A stretch of 64,000 nt of DNA from positions 58,212,407-58,276,406 of the forward strand of contig NC_012876.2 in the NCBI RefSeq assembly GCF_000003195.3. Reading direction: 5' to 3'. Numbering within the stretch: position 1 is the first letter of the stretch; each line of letters begins with the position of its first letter. This stretch comes from Sorghum bicolor (lineage: Eukaryota > Streptophyta > Magnoliopsida > Poales > Poaceae). The position numbers were made by a program, and so were the translations under genes. Under the pieces are notes generated by a model. The model did no database searches and was not told where the DNA came from. It worked only from the letters and a program-made list of their open reading frames with translations. Below, piece after piece: positions 10,483 to 21,290 of the stretch.

Positions 10483-11400
10483 AAGTTGTATAGATCATCA
10501 AGATGTATAACTTTTATTTTGGTTATTTTCTTATTTGAGAAAGTGATAGTAACTTTGTTCACAAATTGTACATCTCATGCTTTCTTATACTACAAGAGAG
10601 AGTTGTATATTTTGTGAACAATGTTATTCCCAATTTCTCAAATGAAAAATGACCAGAATAAATGTTGTAAATCTTGATGAGTTGTACAAAAGTCATGTTT
10701 ATGACTTTTTCATCTAGAATCATTTGGTGTTTTAAAATGTTGTTTGAATTTTACTCTATTTGAAATTCAAAATTTGAATGGTTTAAATAGAGTCACATGA
10801 AAATTTTTCAAAATAAAAGTTATAGATCTTCATAAGTTCTACAACTTTTGTGTTAACAACTTGCCCATTTAGATCATTTACTATAATAATTTTGTATTGG
10901 AAAGTTCAAATTCCAAATACTTCACACATGTGTTGGGAACATGTGTTTGTAGTTGTAGATCCGAACTGGCACACCGCCCCTCTATTATTAACTACTGTCC
11001 ACCATGTGTTGTAACTACACAACAAGTGCATAGAGTATGATTTTAGAAGTATTTGGAAAAAATCAATGAATTTAAAGTTAGTATGAGGGAGAAAGACTGG
11101 TTACAAGTCTAGGCAAAAGATTAAAAAGAAAAATGACATGTTCATCAATCTATGCAAAAGATAAAAAGATTGGTTACAAGGTTTATTATTTAATGTGTTT
11201 GAATCACATAATGTTTGAACCCCTTCTATAGTGTAATAGAAAGACTTTTACGTTTGGACTCAAGAGGTCTAGGGTTCGATCCCTACACACAAAATTTTTG
11301 CAGTTTTTTTAATTGCTATAGACTCATGTTACTTACATGCGTCGGTCATAATAAGTTTCATTCTGCCTGCCATCTGTTTCAAAGTCATCTTTCATCTAGC
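10483..11400. other. non-coding interior of the CACTA region
   Basis: AT-rich DNA with several imperfect copies of an AAGTTGTATAGATC...ATAACTTTTAT motif (about 10485, 10645, 10815), a pattern common in non-coding parts of grass transposons. A GGTTCGATCCC motif at 11273-11283 fits a Pol III B box (see findings). No gene. Confidence 0.5.
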
Positions 11401-11409
11401 TCACCATTA

Positions 11410-11700
11410 ATTTAGCCAGCATCCACCATTTCACTTTGCCCGCATCCGACCACCTTCTTGTAGGGTTCCTCTTGCTTGTCATGCTGCATCCACCACATCT
11501 GATCACCACTGTCCATGCATCCAAGGCATCCGACCACCGCCACTGCATCCGAGCACCTATGTCGTCTTCGCTCCTGTGTTCTAGGGTTTCCTCTGTTGCC
11601 GCATCTAACATCAGCGCTACCGCATCCACATGCCTCAACCACCTATGTTCTAGGGTTTCCTCATGTGCCACATCCGACCATCACCCGCCCATCCGATGGA
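11410..11700. repeat. low-complexity GCATCCGACCACC repeats
   Basis: Irregular copies of GCATCCGACCACC/GCATCCACCAC alternate with two copies of TGTTCTAGGGTTTCCTC (about 11577 and 11647). It looks like expanded 5'-UTR-like sequence. The open frames over it are products of the repeat. Confidence 0.6.
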
Positions 11701-12489
11701 GAACTCTTCACCAACGTACTTGAGGTCTGCTGCTGCTGCTAATCACCAATGCCATTGCCACTACTACCGCTACCACTATACCAGCCAGGTCGACGCCATG
11801 CCAGGTACTACATTTCAATTAACTTTTTTTACTTTGATTTGTCAACAATCCATTACCTATTGCTTTCTCTGTAATTTAGTAGGCTTGAAATGTATACACC
11901 AGGGGTTTTCTAGAACTATCTTTGCACTAAGGTTGATCATTTGCTGCTGTGCATTTCCTACTCTGAATTATACATTGTCTCATGACGTTTTTTTGCTAAT
12001 GTTTTGACTGTATATATTTCTCAAACACGGATCTATGGTGCTACAAGTTTTCTGAACTCATAGCTATTGACTGTTGTTGCACATACATACCAGAATGGTA
12101 AGATGTAGCTTTTTGTCTACACTAGTTACTGCATGGTAGTGCTCTAACTATCATCTTCACTAACAACCTTCCTCTTGGTCACATTATTTGTATCGTAGGT
12201 GTCTGAGCATGCAACTTTGGGATCATCACGAGAAGAAGACGAAGAATGAACTATTTCTCATCAGGAGCAACACAACAGAGATGCTCATGAAGAGGAGGAA
12301 GATGGGAATGCAGATGTAGGTGACCAAGAGGGAGATGGTAGTACCATAGATGAAGAAGGGAGAGATGCTAATGTAGAGGCATAGCCATCTAGAGGTCATC
12401 ATCAGAGTTTGTGCTCACGGCGCTCACGGTGGTTAGGCTTCCCACGGAGTAGAGGGCTAAGATAAGAATAAAGAGGTTGATTGGTCTAA
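11701..12489. other. non-coding interior of the CACTA region
   Basis: No continuous gene. From about 12200 an acidic, broken reading frame (EEDEE, EEEEDGNADVGDQEGDG) leads towards the TnpA-like remnant and is probably its decayed N-terminal part. Confidence 0.45.
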
Positions 12490-13075
12490 TTCCTAGGGGA
12501 TCCCCTTGACCATGGATGGATTCGATACATTAACTAAAGAAGACAAGATGATTTTGTTTGAGGAGTGTGTCCAACCTTGGTTGGCGTTTCTAGAAGAATC
12601 GAAGACTATTGCGTGTAAGAAGATAATGCAGTTGGTATCTAAGAGTTGGAGAACCCACAAAAGTGACCTGACACGTAACTTTATGGAAAAAATGGTTAGA
12701 TGCCATGGATAAGCACACATAAATTACAAAAGAAGTTTAGACAGAGTTTGTGCAACTGAAGAGCAGCGAAGAAGAACAAGCAAACCATGAGAAGTACAAG
12801 AAGCTTCGGGTGAGGTACAAGCTTGACCACTGCCTAGGGACATGAGGGTATGTAGGGAAAGCCAAAAAAGTGGGAGCTAAAGGATAGGCAATTAGCTACA
12901 AAAGGTGTTAGTAATCCTTGGGACAACTATCCAACTAGCCACCCAAAAAGAAATTGTGCTTCAGCTGATGAGGTAGTCGGCAACGAAGACAGACATGATG
13001 GTCATGAGGCAACTCCGGATGAAGCTAATATACATGGTCTCACAGAGGACACACAATGTACCCTACTAATGAATA
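12490..13075 (+). pseudogene. Ptta/En-Spm (TnpA-like) CACTA protein fragment
   Basis: The frame at 12506-12712 has LTKEDKMILFEECVQPWLAF and KSWRTHKSDLTRNF, matching the layout of plant Ptta/En-Spm proteins (a W-R-x-x-K block). In another frame, near 12890-12990, comes KGVSNPWDNYPTSHPKRNCA, close to the conserved family block that ends in a basic N-C-A motif. Frameshifts and stops separate the parts. The family is the accessory protein of CACTA elements, which binds their subterminal repeats; here it is dead. Confidence 0.7.
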
Positions 13076-13384
13076 GTACTCAGGGTTTTTAGTATGAGGT
13101 AGCTAGGGGTACCTTATTTCCACACATGACTCAACTACATCAGCAACAGGTACTGGACGATTATATTGTTGTACATATAGAGTATGTACATCTGTCAGCG
13201 AGAAAGTTGTTGTTTAGTTGCCAACTGACCTTACGTATCTTGGATAGGCTAACTTCAAGTTGGTAGGTTGTAGATTATAAAGTCATCAAAACCTCCACAG
13301 ACTGTGGGCTCCAAAAGGCATCTAAATTACTTTAAGATACTCGATAAGAAGGCAACCAATGTAGCAACAGAGCAGGCTAATCAG

Positions 13385-13550
13385 CTACGTTACACGAGTA
13401 TGGGTATGAGTATCCAATACAATACGTATCGGATACACGAATACACACTTTCTCAAAAGAAACCCCACTAAAATGGTGTATCCGAGTATCCGTATCTGCA
13501 TATTCGACGAGTATCGGATATGGATATGTCACCCCCCTTGGAGTATCCGT
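13385..13550. repeat. GTATCCG/CGGATAC inverted-repeat cluster
   Basis: Alternating GAGTATCC, GTATCGGATAC and GTGTATCCG motifs in both orientations form a foldback-like block. It is similar in style to the GGATATGG/CCATATCC block at 20463-21125. The origin is unknown. Confidence 0.5.
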
Positions 13551-15346
13551 GTAACACAGCTAATCAGTCCCAAACTGGTCCAGGTGACCGAATAGAGAAG
13601 GCAAAGGCGAAGAAAGAAAAGTCCACACTTATACCTAACCCAGTGAAACACCCTATAATAGTCTTGAGTGACATCAAACTACAACAGCACAAGTTGGGGA
13701 GACCCACCAGATTGTCGACTAGGCGTGACCCAGGGCGTCATAGTATATGGGAGAAGGCAAACCCTAATTATATCTATGGAGAGCCACTCCTATAAGAAAC
13801 AGAGCTTGAGAAGGCTAGACCATGTTGTGTTGCTCTTCATGCTTGTACATGAAAGAATGTGCAAGGGGGACTAAAGGTCCTTGTGCTAAGTACAAGAACG
13901 AGCATTTCTAGTGTACAGAACCATTCAGGTATTGCACATTAGCATTCAACTGACCTCTTCACGCTTGGCGGATTGGATAAAGGCATTCTTAGCATGGTGT
14001 CACTATAAGTAGAATTTCATCTAGGCTCATTCATTTGTAGCAATGGATGCTCTTCATATATTTGGTTGCTAAATTGCTTTTCTATGCATCTTTATTGGTA
14101 GATATGTGATTACAAAAGCCAAGGAATTAAAAGTGTCTGTTGGCATACTTAATCTAGAAGCACTTACATTGAAGAATATTGAGCAAGATAGATAATATTG
14201 TGTGAACTATCTGAGATCTTGCCTAGCAAAACATGCGAACCAAAAGTTCATGATGTTTGCATGTCATTGTGATGGGCACTGGTTGTTGTCATCATGAGCC
14301 AACATTGGAGGAGGGTGATGTACCTCGACTCCAATAGAGACAGAACCTCAAAGTTGACTCCTATCCAAGAAGTAATAGATGAGTGGGTATTGTCTAGCCT
14401 ACTATTTCCCCATGTATTTCTTTCTTAATTAAGTTAGTGGAAGTCAAAGAATTTTTATAACAACACATGTATGTGTAGGGCTTTTAGCAAATGGCAACCC
14501 AATTCGAAGAAGAAAGGGCAGAAGAAAAAGATGACGTTGAGCCATCATTTCAAAGTTCGAGTAAGTAGTGCTTCCATTGTAGTTGTGAAGTCATTTTGTC
14601 AATTCAATTGGTAAACATGTGTTCCTTTGTTCGTAGTGCTAGCAGCAAGGTCAGAGCTAGGACCACGCCTTTGGGTTCTTCACGGCACACAACTTGCTTG
14701 AGACGTTGAAATAGACAGACTATGAAGACCACAAGGTACAACTGCAATGACTTATGTTTATGCTGGTACTCGGCTACTGTGATCTACTTGAAATGCATTG
14801 ATCCCCTAGGTCGTAGTTAATGGAATTGAGTGCTTTTGCTGGGTCATGGAATGGCAATAATGGCGCTCACTGGAGCTTTACCTACCTGCTAGTACATACT
14901 AGCTTTGTGTCGGCAATTTAGCAAGTGATGTGATGCACTGATGATGCTTTTTTGCGTATACAATATACCTCGATCATTGGCCTTCAGCCATACTCATTAT
15001 GTTTTTGTATTTACTGATGATGCTCTTTGGTAATTATAGGATTATGAAATGATGACACCTAAAATCAACCTACCAGGCCTTAGAGAGGAGATCGCTAGGT
15101 TTTTATGGAGCATGTCATCAACGAAGAAGGTGACTTTCATGCCGGTGATAGTCGACCATGATCACGTGCTAGGTATATATGTTCATTCAGTGTCTGCTTT
15201 TGAAAAGAGATATGAGTTACTTGACAAAAAAACTTGTGATGAACTATGTAAGATACAATTAGAGATGAGATACAATCTGTGTACTATGTCTAATAAATAA
15301 TCTATGTATTGTGTGTGATGAACAGTTGTGATTATATATATATATA
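13551..15346. other. CACTA interior, no supportable gene
   Basis: Only short frames are present. The one at 15049-15300 (KINLPGLREEIARFLWSMSS...) has no family I can name. A short acidic frame near 14475-14570 may be the end of the TnpA-like remnant. Confidence 0.4.
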
Positions 15347-15572
15347 CAAGTGCTATTCTACACCCTAGGTGTAGAATACTATTCTACACCAAAGTGTTAT
15401 ACTGGACAAAATTCAGTATTGTTCAGTACCCGTGTTTCAGTATTATTCAGTATTTCATGGTCCTCGGTAATGATACTGAACGTTGTTCAGTATTGCTCAG
15501 TATTTTTTCTGCTCAGTTTTGACTTGCGGTGTAGAATAATATTCTACACCTAGGGTGTAGAATAGCGTTGTC

Positions 15573-15573
<1 letters not shown>
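15347..15573. mobile_element. MITE with self-palindromic terminal repeats, inserted in a TA array
   Basis: The left arm GCTATTCTACACCCTAGGTG and the right arm are inverted copies, and each arm is itself nearly palindromic (TATTCTACACC.TAGGTGTAGAATA). Between them lie five or more copies of TTCAGTATT. Both outer flanks are TATATA, which fits insertion into, or expansion of, a TA dinucleotide target. Confidence 0.7.

Positions 15574-15638
<65 letters not shown>
15574..15638. repeat. (TA)n microsatellite, about 65 bp
   Basis: Uninterrupted TA dinucleotides directly adjoin the right end of the self-palindromic MITE. A short TA run also precedes the element at about 15333-15346. Confidence 0.95.
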
Positions 15639-15642
<4 letters not shown>

Positions 15643-15744
15643 TTGTTATTTCTATGATATTAGTGTGTATAAATATTTGTGATGCTTTGTGTATATCAAT
15701 GTTGTCCTGGTTGTATTGTGACCTGTAGGCATAAAATGTGTCTG

Positions 15745-16240
15745 TACTTCCTTACTACAAACGGGTCTGTGGCCTGGACGTGTCTATGGTAAGAAACATA
15801 CTAGAGATGCATTGATAAAATAGGAGTCTATAGCATGCTCCTCACTACAGATGTATAATAACACCGTCTGTATTAGCATCACAACTACAGATGCATGTAC
15901 TATACACACGTCGCTACTATGCACTTTCAAACAGACGCGTTTACCTTTGACGTCTGTAGTAGTAACCTACCTTCAAACGCATGTAGAGCACGGGTGTCTG
16001 TACGATGTTCACTAAAATACACGTGCTTAAAGAACATGTATGTAGTGGTATCCATACTACAGACTTGTGTATAGTACACATGTTTAAGTGTATAGTACAC
16101 ATGTTTAAGTGATGTCATTCACACAGACACGTGTTCTATTTTAATCACACTCGCATAAGGTTACAAATACGTGTTTTGCGCATCTGTAATAAGCCTTATT
16201 ACAGACACCGTATTGCCGACGCATGCTAGCGCGTCTGTGA
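15745..16240. repeat. CACTA-type subterminal repeats, ACAGACGCGT family
   Basis: Many copies of motifs such as ACGGGTCTGT, CAGACGCGT, CGTCTGTAGTA, ACGCATGTA and GCGTCTGTGAC occur in both orientations within 500 bp. Dense short repeats like these are where CACTA accessory proteins bind. Confidence 0.65.
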
Positions 16241-16244
16241 CACT

Positions 16245-17430
16245 GCTTATGCAAGTGTGTATATATGTCTTTACAATGGAACCACATATTCATTTGAACT
16301 TTGGATTCAAGCGCATTTATATTTCTAGGTGACTAATAACATCAGTTCAACAACCAGTTTTGGCATTTCTCAACTCATACATGCGCGGCCTTATTCTTTT
16401 CTTTTCTTTCTTTAATAGAAAGACAACCATAGATGTCTAGCGATCCCACCAGCTCCACCTGATCCTCAGTTTACACTGTAGGATCTTGAGGCGCCATTCA
16501 CATCCATCACCATGAATGATACAGCGTTGTTGTTGCTGCAGTTGCCGCTGCTGAGTGCTGCTTGCATACTAGCTGTTATCTCGTCTGTAGCCGGGCCCAT
16601 GAGTGGTTCAGCACTGCAGTTGGCATAGTATGACCTTGGGAATGCGTCGTTCATCTCCAGCATGGCTTGGATCACATCATCAAAGCTATCAGTTGGATGA
16701 GCACCAACGGGGACCGAAGGTGTGCCATGGTAGCGGCATCCCCATGTGCTCCTACATTTATAGCACCTATAGGTGAAGCTCCAAAGGTTGTGTCACCACC
16801 AGCCATAGGCTTGAAAGGATCAACGGCCGGTGGCTGCTGGAAGCATGCATTGAGATCTAATTTTCTGTTAGTGTAGTACCGTCCCTTGCCATCTACGACC
16901 TACTCAATAAGAAATCCTGCCAATACCTATTGAATTGATTTGATCTAATCCGATCATAGAACCTTCGCCCTCTTTCAGTTAAGCTTTGAATGAAAGAAAA
17001 ACTATGAAAATATATGATTAGTGTTGTATATATATTGACACAATGATAATAAATAAGTTGTGTATATTGTTTACATACTTTAAGTAGTTCTTTCTTTGTT
17101 TTCGAAAAGCAATTCATGAGATGCTCGCAAACATAGCATTCACATAAGTTATTTTTCGGTTTAAGACATCACTTTATAAAGTATATATATGCCAAATAAT
17201 CAAATGTTTCTAACACTACAGACATGCATGTGTGTACACAACACATACATCACACACACGAAACCCTGCACACACACACATCCCACACATTGCACGCTCC
17301 CACACACGTAGAGGATCGATTCACCAGTGAAGGGCGATCGGTGAAAAGGATGGTGAGGCGAGGCTAGATGGGGCGTGCACTAGACGAGGACAAGGGGGAC
17401 GACGACGATGAGGCCAGCGAGCATGATGCC
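16245..17430. repeat. direct segmental duplication, copy A
   Basis: It matches copy B (19398-20460 and 21130-21290) in order: CTTATGCAAGTGTGTATAT, AACCAGTTTTGGCAT, CTTATTCTTTTCTTT, GCGTTGTTGTTGCTGCAGTTG, CAGCACTGCAGTTGGCATAG, GCCAAATAATCAAATGTTTC and GCGAGCATGATGCCA. On the minus strand part of it reads MNDAFPRSYYANCSAEPLM, a possible captured gene piece I cannot assign. A CA-rich run lies at 17220-17310. Confidence 0.75.
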
Positions 17431-17820
17431 AAAGAAAAAATAATAAAACTTCCCTTGGATCAGTCCTCTGTGCTTGCAATCTCGTCAATTACTTCTTCTT
17501 CGTTCATTTCTTCTTGGGTAATTGCTAGAGGACTCCTTGAATGGTAGCCGATCGAACCAAATCAGCAATCATCTGATACTATAGGTTTTCTCGATGACGC
17601 CTCATACGTTAGTCGATGCACTTTGCAATGTAGCGAATGAATCTATATACCGAGACTGAATGGGTAGTGTGGAGGCTCCTCTCTCTTTTATCCCAATGAC
17701 TTCCCTTCTCATCTGGTGAAGCATGGTCTTCTCGGTTCCCAGAGCTCTTTCTCACCATTTAACTGTGCTTTATTCTAGCATGGCCTGATAAACCTACTCC
17801 CTTCTCTCCTCTTCTTATAA
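17431..17820. other. spacer without recognised genes
   Basis: Mixed-composition DNA with CTTCTTCTTCG and CTCTCT runs. No frame with a family signature. Confidence 0.5.
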
Positions 17821-18115
17821 GGACAGTCCCAATGCTAGAAACTACATGTTATTTCTATACCTATCAATTTTCATAGACACTACATATAGAGATTAGGGTC
17901 CCAATGGATAGTTTCTATAGAATAATTTTTTATCCAATCACACATTCTCTCTCTATTCTCAACCAATCTTATCACTTTATATCTTAGATCTCGTGTAGAC
18001 ATGGTTTCTAACTTAGACTCGATATGATTTTTGCTCTCCCTTCAATAACTAACATGTTGTGGCAGTACAATTAATGTCTATAGAAACTATGATGATTTCT
18101 ATATTAGGAGTGCCC
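17821..18115. mobile_element. Tourist-like (PIF/Harbinger) MITE with TAA target duplication
   Basis: Left end GGACAGTCCCAATGCTAGAAA and the complement of the right end GGGCACTCCTAATATAGAAA are imperfect inverted repeats. TAA flanks both sides (17818-17820 and 18116-18118). Length 295 bp, no coding content. Confidence 0.8.
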
Positions 18116-18351
18116 TAAGCACCCCTCCCTGCACCGGCGTCGATGCTTGGGTCTTAAGTACTTATTTAGGGTCGATGGCTGGCAACCAACGCCACGCTGG
18201 TGACCTACCAGAGGAGCACCCCTCTTTGCATCGGCATCGTCTTCAGGGCACGCCTCCCTGCACCAGCGTCTTCATATTCTGAGGTATGCTAGAATCACAT
18301 CTCCAATCCTTCTTATGACTATCTGACCTCAGCAATCTTGCTTTTGTAGAA
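18116..18351. other. GC-richer spacer with three CACCGGCGTC-like short repeats
   Basis: CTCCCTGCACC(A/G)GCGTC occurs twice (about 18124 and 18250), with a variant at about 18222 (TTTGCATCGGCATCG). The stretch ends in an acceptor-like TTGCTTTTGTAG just before the broken gene at 18352. Confidence 0.4.
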
Positions 18352-19239
18352 ATGTCACCAGGGCTCGTGTGTCAACACTTGTTGGCGAGGTTTGAGACCC
18401 AAGCGATGTCACTTGCAGTCTCTTCTATTGGATCCACAAGCTCTCATACTAGGGATGATGCCCGACGATTCCTTCATTGGAGGGATGAAGCCTTGGGTCA
18501 CTGCTGGGAAGCGGCCTAGGAACATGATCACTTGGAGACTGCACTGACTGCTTCTCAAACCGCTCTTGTGGCCACGAAGGGGGAAAGCAGCACGATCTGG
18601 GTGCATTTAACCGAATCAGATGCCAAGGTTACAGGTGAGATTTCTTGAGAAAACAACCTTGTTCTTGTTCATTTGGCACTTTTCTGATGATTTTCTCTTC
18701 CTCTTGTAATTGCAGCCCTGATGATGGAGCTGAAAACCCTTCAATCCATGATGAATAATGTCGTTGGAGCTCTGAATGTCCGCAAAAGGCTGCTGGAGGA
18801 TCGTATCCATGATGTCCCGGAACGCGCAAGAGAAATCTTGGCCAGTGGCTCTGTTCACGGCGTCTCTAACGCTGACGTCGTGGTAGCAACCGGCTGCTCC
18901 ACCTATCCCGATGTGGACGCCGCCATTGCCGCCATCGGCACCTGTCCAGACGGCACCGTGGCCATCCCAGCGCCACTCCCGCTCGACCCAAGCGTGACGC
19001 CGGCCGACAACCATCGTGCCGCCTGGAGGGCGACACTCTTCTTCGGTGCTAGCACTAGGGGAATCTTGACATGCAGTGTGCCACACTTGCTCTTATTGCC
19101 CACTAGTGCATTTGACTCACCAAATGTTGAGGCACTAGTTTTGTGTGCCACACATTCACCAGAGCTAGCTATGGCAAAGGGAAATGCGGCAGGAAAACAG
19201 GCCCTTAGGCAAGTCAAGGATGGAAAAGGAGATGTTTGA
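18352..19239 (+). pseudogene. two-exon coding remnant of unknown function, one in-frame stop
   Basis: An ATG at 18352 opens a frame (SPGLVCQHLLARFETQAMSL...) interrupted by one TAG at 18517-18519. It runs on to a GTGAGA donor at 18635, skips an 81-base intron ending TTGCAG, and continues in frame from 18716 (ALMMELKTLQSMMNNV...) to a stop at 19237-19239. The helical, Ala/Glu-rich start resembles the coiled-coil proteins carried by some grass gypsy-type elements, but the match is weak. From about 19050 the sequence changes character, so the C-terminus may be foreign to the rest. The spliced frame consistency argues that this was once a gene. Confidence 0.5.
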
Positions 19240-19397
19240 GAAAATTAGACAATTTGATTAGGGACTTATAAGTCATTAATATTTTATTATTGCACAGATC
19301 ACTTTGTTTCTAGTCACATATGCAATGTGTTATAACATATGTTGGCACATTTTGTGTGTGTGTGTGTGTTTCATCTTCGAAGAGTTGGTCCACTACT
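19240..19397. other. short spacer with a (GT)n run
   Basis: A TGTGTGTGTGTG stretch near 19352-19368 precedes the second copy of the direct duplication. No coding content. Confidence 0.5.
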
Positions 19398-20460
19398 TAT
19401 GCAAGTGTGTATATGTGTCTTTTCAATGGAACTATGGAAGCACATATTCGTTTGAAACTCTGCATCCAAGCGTATTTTATACCTCTAGGTGACTAACAAC
19501 ATCTGTTTACCAACCAGTTTTGGCATATCTCAACTCATGCACGTGCAGCCTTATTCTTTTCTTTTTTTTATTTTAATAGAAAGACAATCACTAGTGATCC
19601 ACATATGTCCGGTGATCCCAGCTCCACCTGATTCCCAGTTGACACTGCAGGATCCAGAGGCGTCATGAATCATGCACTATTGCCACCATTCACATTCGTC
19701 ACCATGAATGATCCAGCGTTGTTGTTGCTGCAGTTGCATAGCTGCTATCTCATGTGTAGCCGGGGCCAAGGGCCACGAGGTGCTTCAGCACTGCAGTTGG
19801 CATAGTATGACCTCGGGAACACGTCGTTCATCTCCAGCAAGGCTCGGAGCACATCATCAAAGCTATCAGCTAGTTGAGCACCAACGATCAGGGACTGAAG
19901 GTGTGCCATGGCAGCGTCGTCCCTATACGCTCCTGCATCGTAGCACCTGCACGTGAAGCTCTAAAGGTTGTGCCACCTACAGCCATAGGCTTGAATGGAC
20001 CAGCCATATATCAAAACGGTGGTAATAAATAAATTGTGTATATTGTTTACGTACTTTGAGTAGTTATTCATTTGTTTTGGATGAGTAATATTCATAAGAT
20101 GCTTGCAAATGTAGTATCCACATAAGTTGTTTTTGGTTCAAGACACCACTTTATAAAGTCAGTCGTTTTAAAATCACTATGCAAATAAACCATCTATTTT
20201 TAAACCACTATACGATCTTTTTCACTATGATAATAAATCATGCATGTACATTTTCTATAAATCACTACACAATCATTTTCACTATGCAAATAAATCATCT
20301 ACATTTTCTATATATTTCTTTCTACAATTTTTCTATATATGCCAAATAATCAAATGTTTCTAACACTACACACATGCATGTGTGTACACAACACACGGAA
20401 CCCTGCACACACACATCCCCACACTGCATGCTCGCACACACGAAGAGGCATGGGTGAAAG
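19398..20460. repeat. direct segmental duplication, copy B (left part)
   Basis: Homologous to copy A at 16245-17430, starting at the same CTTATGCAAGTGTG. It resumes at about 21130 after a 0.67-kb insertion, with CACCGGTGAAG, GGCGAGGC and GCGAGCATGATGCCA. Indels of tens of bases distinguish the copies, for example near 19670. Confidence 0.7.
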
Positions 20461-21129
20461 TGTTGTGGATAATTCTCTTATTTGAATCTAAATTTTGAGG
20501 ATATGGAGAAGAACTTTTAATATCTGTGCGGATATGGACAATTTGAATCCGAGTGTCTGCGGATGCGGGGTAGGATATGGAATAGATAAAATCCGGCAGA
20601 TTGGATTATTCGTAAATTCTATGCGGATTATTCGATGTTCAAAATAAGATATCCGAAAATTTCTCTCCCTAGACTAAAGAATTCAGGATTTTAAAAAGTT
20701 TGTTAGTTGAGAACTCTTATTTTATGATGTGGTTGTTTGATGTTTTAATTTTAAAATTAAGAAATTTTCTAGATGCTATTATTTATTGGATAATAATTTT
20801 CTATTTTTTAGTGAAGATATTATGTTAAGTGTAAATTACCAGTGTGAGATCCGCAACATATAATGCAATGCAAGATTATTATCTATTGCTTATTCATTCT
20901 CTACTAAATCAATTCTTAACAAGCATATAATTCTCTATGTATGCACATGTTACTCGACTATTAAAATCCGTCTCTGATCCGATTCTGCTCCATATCTATA
21001 CCAATTTTGACTACCGAAAAAATCCATATCCACATCTATATCCATGTATTATCTGCTCCGCATCAAATCCAACAAAGAAAAAGCAGATTAGGATATGGGG
21101 AAGGCATTATCCGCACCGATCTGATCCGT
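20461..21129. other. insertion with GGATATGG/CCATATCC inverted motifs splitting copy B
   Basis: This block is absent from copy A. It is AT-rich, with GCGGATATGG and CGGATGCGGG motifs on the left and CCATATCCACATCTATATCC and CTGCTCCGCATC on the right, giving foldback potential. No coding content; likely a non-autonomous transposon of undetermined class. Confidence 0.5.
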
Positions 21130-21290
21130 TTTATCCCTACGAAGAGGATTGGACTCACACCGGTGAAGAGGACTGCAGGGCGCAGTCGTACGACCGGTGA
21201 AGGGGATGGCGTGGCGAGGCAGATGAGGGCACACACTAGACAAGGACAAGGAGGACTTCAACGATGGTGCGGCCAGCGAGCATGATGCCA
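21130..21290. repeat. direct segmental duplication, copy B (right part)
   Basis: Continuation of copy B. It matches 17325-17425 of copy A (GGTGAAGGGGATGG, GAGGC..GATG, ACTAGACAAGGACAAGG, GGCCAGCGAGCATGATGCCA). Confidence 0.65.

Larger units (their letters stand above)
9405..16245 (+). mobile_element. degenerate CACTA (En/Spm) transposon region, ends uncertain
   Basis: Two CACTA protein remnants lie in the same orientation: a TNP2-type transposase piece (9805-10482) and a Ptta/En-Spm TnpA-like piece (12490-13075). At the right, 15745-16240 is packed with ACAGACGCGT-like short repeats in both orientations, as in CACTA subterminal regions. Clean CACTA termini and a 3-bp target duplication were not found, so the limits are approximate and more than one element may be mixed here. 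Confidence 0.5.

Noticed and set aside
11270..11285. tRNA gene at the GGTTCGATCCC motif
   Set aside because: Only a T-arm-like hairpin is present; no acceptor, D or anticodon arm could be folded around it.
15574..15638. Regular short repeats considered as a possible CRISPR or satellite array
   Set aside because: Simple TA dinucleotides with no spacers. The window is plant nuclear DNA, and no spaced direct repeats of CRISPR type were seen anywhere.
16466..16675. Minus-strand 69-codon frame with FPRSYYANC, recalling the RSYY motif of WRKY proteins
   Set aside because: No WRKYGQK motif or zinc-ligand spacing was found in either duplicate copy. The resemblance is too short, so it is kept only as a possible captured piece.
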